Assembly: GCA_964624585.1 (NCBI GenBank)
Contig: CAZUXE010000066.1
Span: forward strand, 1 to 5,693
Direction: 5' to 3'
DNA length: 5,693 nt
Source of the DNA: CAZUXE01 sp964624585
GTDB lineage: Bacteria; Hydrothermota; Tepidihabitantia; B3-TA06
Numbering within the stretch: position 1 is the first letter of the stretch; each line of letters opens with the position of its first letter. Below are positions 4,620 to 5,693 of the stretch, in pieces. The notes beneath the pieces are model-generated. The model was not told where the DNA came from. It did no database searches and saw only the letters and a program-made list of their open reading frames with translations. The translations under genes were made by a program, and so were the position numbers.

Positions 4620-5543
4620 CTAGAAAAGTTCCCCGGAAACTATAAGGAAGAGTATCCAGCCTCCAAAGAGTATGTAGACCAGAAGTATGAGCCATTCGCG
4701 AAGCTTTTTTGCAAGTATCACGCCGGCGGAAAGTACGGCTGCCGGAATTGCCGCAAAATACAGTTTTGGGTAGGCTAAAATTAGGGGCGTAGAAAGGTAG
4801 GCGGCTAAGACCAATATGGCGTTTACCTTCTTGCCTTTCTGTAGTCCCAAAAGTGTGAACAAGGTTGTGATGCCACGCTCGCGGTCGCCTTTTATATCAG
4901 CCATATCTTTAGTGCCGAAGGTCGCGGTTAAGGTCAAAAGTACCAAAACAAGCATTCTAATAGGAAAATTGAAAACACTTGTCTGGGCGGCAAATCCCAT
5001 CAGCATAATACAAAGTCCTGTTAAGGCGAGCAGGAATACGTTCAACGGGAAAAAACGTTTTGCCCGAACCGGCGGAACTGTGTAACTTAGCGACAACAAA
5101 TAGGCGAGTATCGCTATCAGGAAACTTGTCAAGCCGCAGCGTAGCAGAAGCCCAAGAGCTAGGAAAGTTAAGCCGAAGGCAAGGATATAGGAGTGTTTTA
5201 TGGAGATTATGCCTTTTGAAAATGGGGTTTGCTTGCCTGCCAGTATGTCAATTTCCGCATCAAAGATGTCGTTTAAGAAAACAGCGCCCTGGAAAGCTAT
5301 AAGAACCGCGAAACTTACATAAAAAAACTGGTAAATATCCAAAGCTGTGCCACCAATTTTTGCACCCATCACTACCCCGCCTGCGGCGAATCCGGCATAA
5401 TGGATGAGTCTGAATGGGCGCAGAAGTTTAATTAGGCTCAAATATTTACGCGGCGCAATTATCAGCGGTAGGAGTAATGCAATCAGAAGCGCAGAGATTA
5501 TGACTATATCCAAAGGTATAGGAGGATATATTGCCAGCTTCAC
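4620..5543 (-). CDS. UbiA-family membrane prenyltransferase
   Basis: This 307-residue integral membrane enzyme should transfer a polyprenyl group from a diphosphate to an acceptor. Both signature aspartate motifs, which hold magnesium and the diphosphate, are intact: NDIFDAEID (91-99) and DMADIKGD (213-220). The family SYTVPPVRAKR loop (153-163) is also present. Eight to ten hydrophobic helices can be counted. An extra N-terminal helix (about 11-30) precedes the usual family start at LLRPFRLIHY (40-49). The substrate (quinone, heme, archaeal-type lipid or other) cannot be told from sequence alone, and no pathway genes adjoin. The GTG start is supported by AAGGAG five bases upstream; an ATG overlapping it is in another frame. 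The gene is convergent with the sigma gene and transcribed alone in this window. Confidence 0.9.
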   Translation of the reverse strand: MKLAIYPPIPLDIVIISALLIALLLPLIIAPRKYLSLIKLLRPFRLIHYAGFAAGGVVMGAKIGGTALDIYQFFYVSFAVLIAFQGAVFLNDIFDAEIDILAGKQTPFSKGIISIKHSYILAFGLTFLALGLLLRCGLTSFLIAILAYLLSLSYTVPPVRAKRFFPLNVFLLALTGLCIMLMGFAAQTSVFNFPIRMLVLVLLTLTATFGTKDMADIKGDRERGITTLFTLLGLQKGKKVNAILVLAAYLSTPLILAYPKLYFAAIPAAVLSAGVILAKKLREWLILLVYILFGGWILFLIVSGELF

Positions 5544-5548
5544 GCATT

Positions 5549-5554
5549 CTCCTT
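5549..5554 (-). promoter_or_regulatory. Shine-Dalgarno site of the UbiA gene
   Basis: AAGGAG on the minus strand lies five bases before the GTG (5543-5541). This decides the start in favour of GTG. Confidence 0.7.
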
Positions 5555-5601
5555 AAGAGCCTTGAAAGATGCTATCCCTTTGATATTCTTAAGCATAAAG
5601 A

Positions 5602-5629
5602 AGTCTAGTAAGTGAGGGGGAAAAGTCAA
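5602..5629 (-). promoter_or_regulatory. Candidate promoter of the UbiA gene
   Basis: On the minus strand TTGACT (5629-5624, 5/6 to the -35 consensus) is followed after 16 bases by TAGACT (5607-5602, 4/6 to the -10 consensus), about 60 bases before the GTG. The -35 element starts at the edge of the dispersed hairpin repeat (5628-5662), so the repeat may contribute part of the promoter. Confidence 0.4.
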
Positions 5630-5662
5630 GTATCCAAGGCTTCGCTTTGGCTTTAGGAGTTT
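5628..5662 (-). repeat. Dispersed hairpin repeat, copy B
   Basis: On the minus strand this copy matches 4014-4048 at 33 of 35 positions. Its palindrome (5634-5650) has one mismatch in the stem. A further small hairpin, AGGAG-tttg-CTCCT (5655-5668), links it to the edge repeat at 5664-5692, suggesting a larger composite element that continues past the window. Confidence 0.7.
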
Positions 5663-5663
5663 G

Positions 5664-5692
5664 CTCCTTTCAGTCGTCTCAAGCGTGCCTTG
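5664..5692 (+). repeat. Dispersed direct repeat, right copy
   Basis: This is the partner of 9-37, with the same orientation and two differences. Here it directly abuts the hairpin repeat copy B. At the left edge of the window the sequence that would carry the equivalent hairpin is either absent or lies outside. Confidence 0.7.
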
Positions 5693-5693
5693 C

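Noticed and set aside
4816..5302. Plus-strand ORFs opposite the UbiA gene
   Set aside because: They are shadows of a confidently identified gene with both signature motifs on the other strand.
1..5693. CRISPR array, tRNA or rRNA gene, insertion-sequence transposase
   Set aside because: No regularly spaced repeat-spacer pattern, no cloverleaf or rRNA core motifs and no transposase-like ORF were seen on either strand.

Overview
The window looks like chromosomal DNA of a bacterium of moderate GC content with a Gram-negative style envelope. It has strong Shine-Dalgarno sites, a membrane-anchored DegP/HtrA protease and an SD-led GTG start on two genes. The many short palindromic intergenic repeats recall uncultivated environmental lineages. 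I cannot name the phylum from the sequence. Two perfect parS-type palindromes suggest the replication-origin-proximal part of a chromosome.

Layout: 1-299 is a gene-free leader with a copy of a dispersed repeat, an AT-rich promoter-like stretch and a very strong RBS. 300-1802 (+) is an HtrA-family serine protease with two PDZ domains. 1819-2421 (+) is an unrecognised ORF of odd composition with internal direct repeats and small hairpins; it may be a real small gene or a repeat-rich insertion. 2415-3926 (+) is a sigma-70 family factor of unusual architecture. Region 1.2 is interrupted, in frame, by about 108 residues that read as a circularly permuted PDZ unit of HtrA type (second half of one PDZ, linker, first half of the next). 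The protein also ends in two successive region-4 helix-turn-helix domains. 3927-4619 is a 693-bp gene-poor region with two parS palindromes, a possible broken parB 5' end, a GC-rich hairpin followed by T5, and several hairpin repeats. 4620-5543 (-) is a UbiA-family prenyltransferase, convergent with the sigma gene. 5544-5693 holds its promoter region and further repeat copies.

How the genes fit together: htrA, the small ORF and the sigma gene are tightly packed (16-bp gap, then a 7-bp overlap) and probably form one operon. A periplasmic PDZ protease beside a sigma factor that itself carries PDZ sequence is the central oddity. It may record an exchange between an HtrA gene and the sigma gene, and could even be a protein-quality signalling module. 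The UbiA gene is separately transcribed and has no evident functional link. The parS pair is independent of the gene functions and would serve ParB loading and chromosome segregation.
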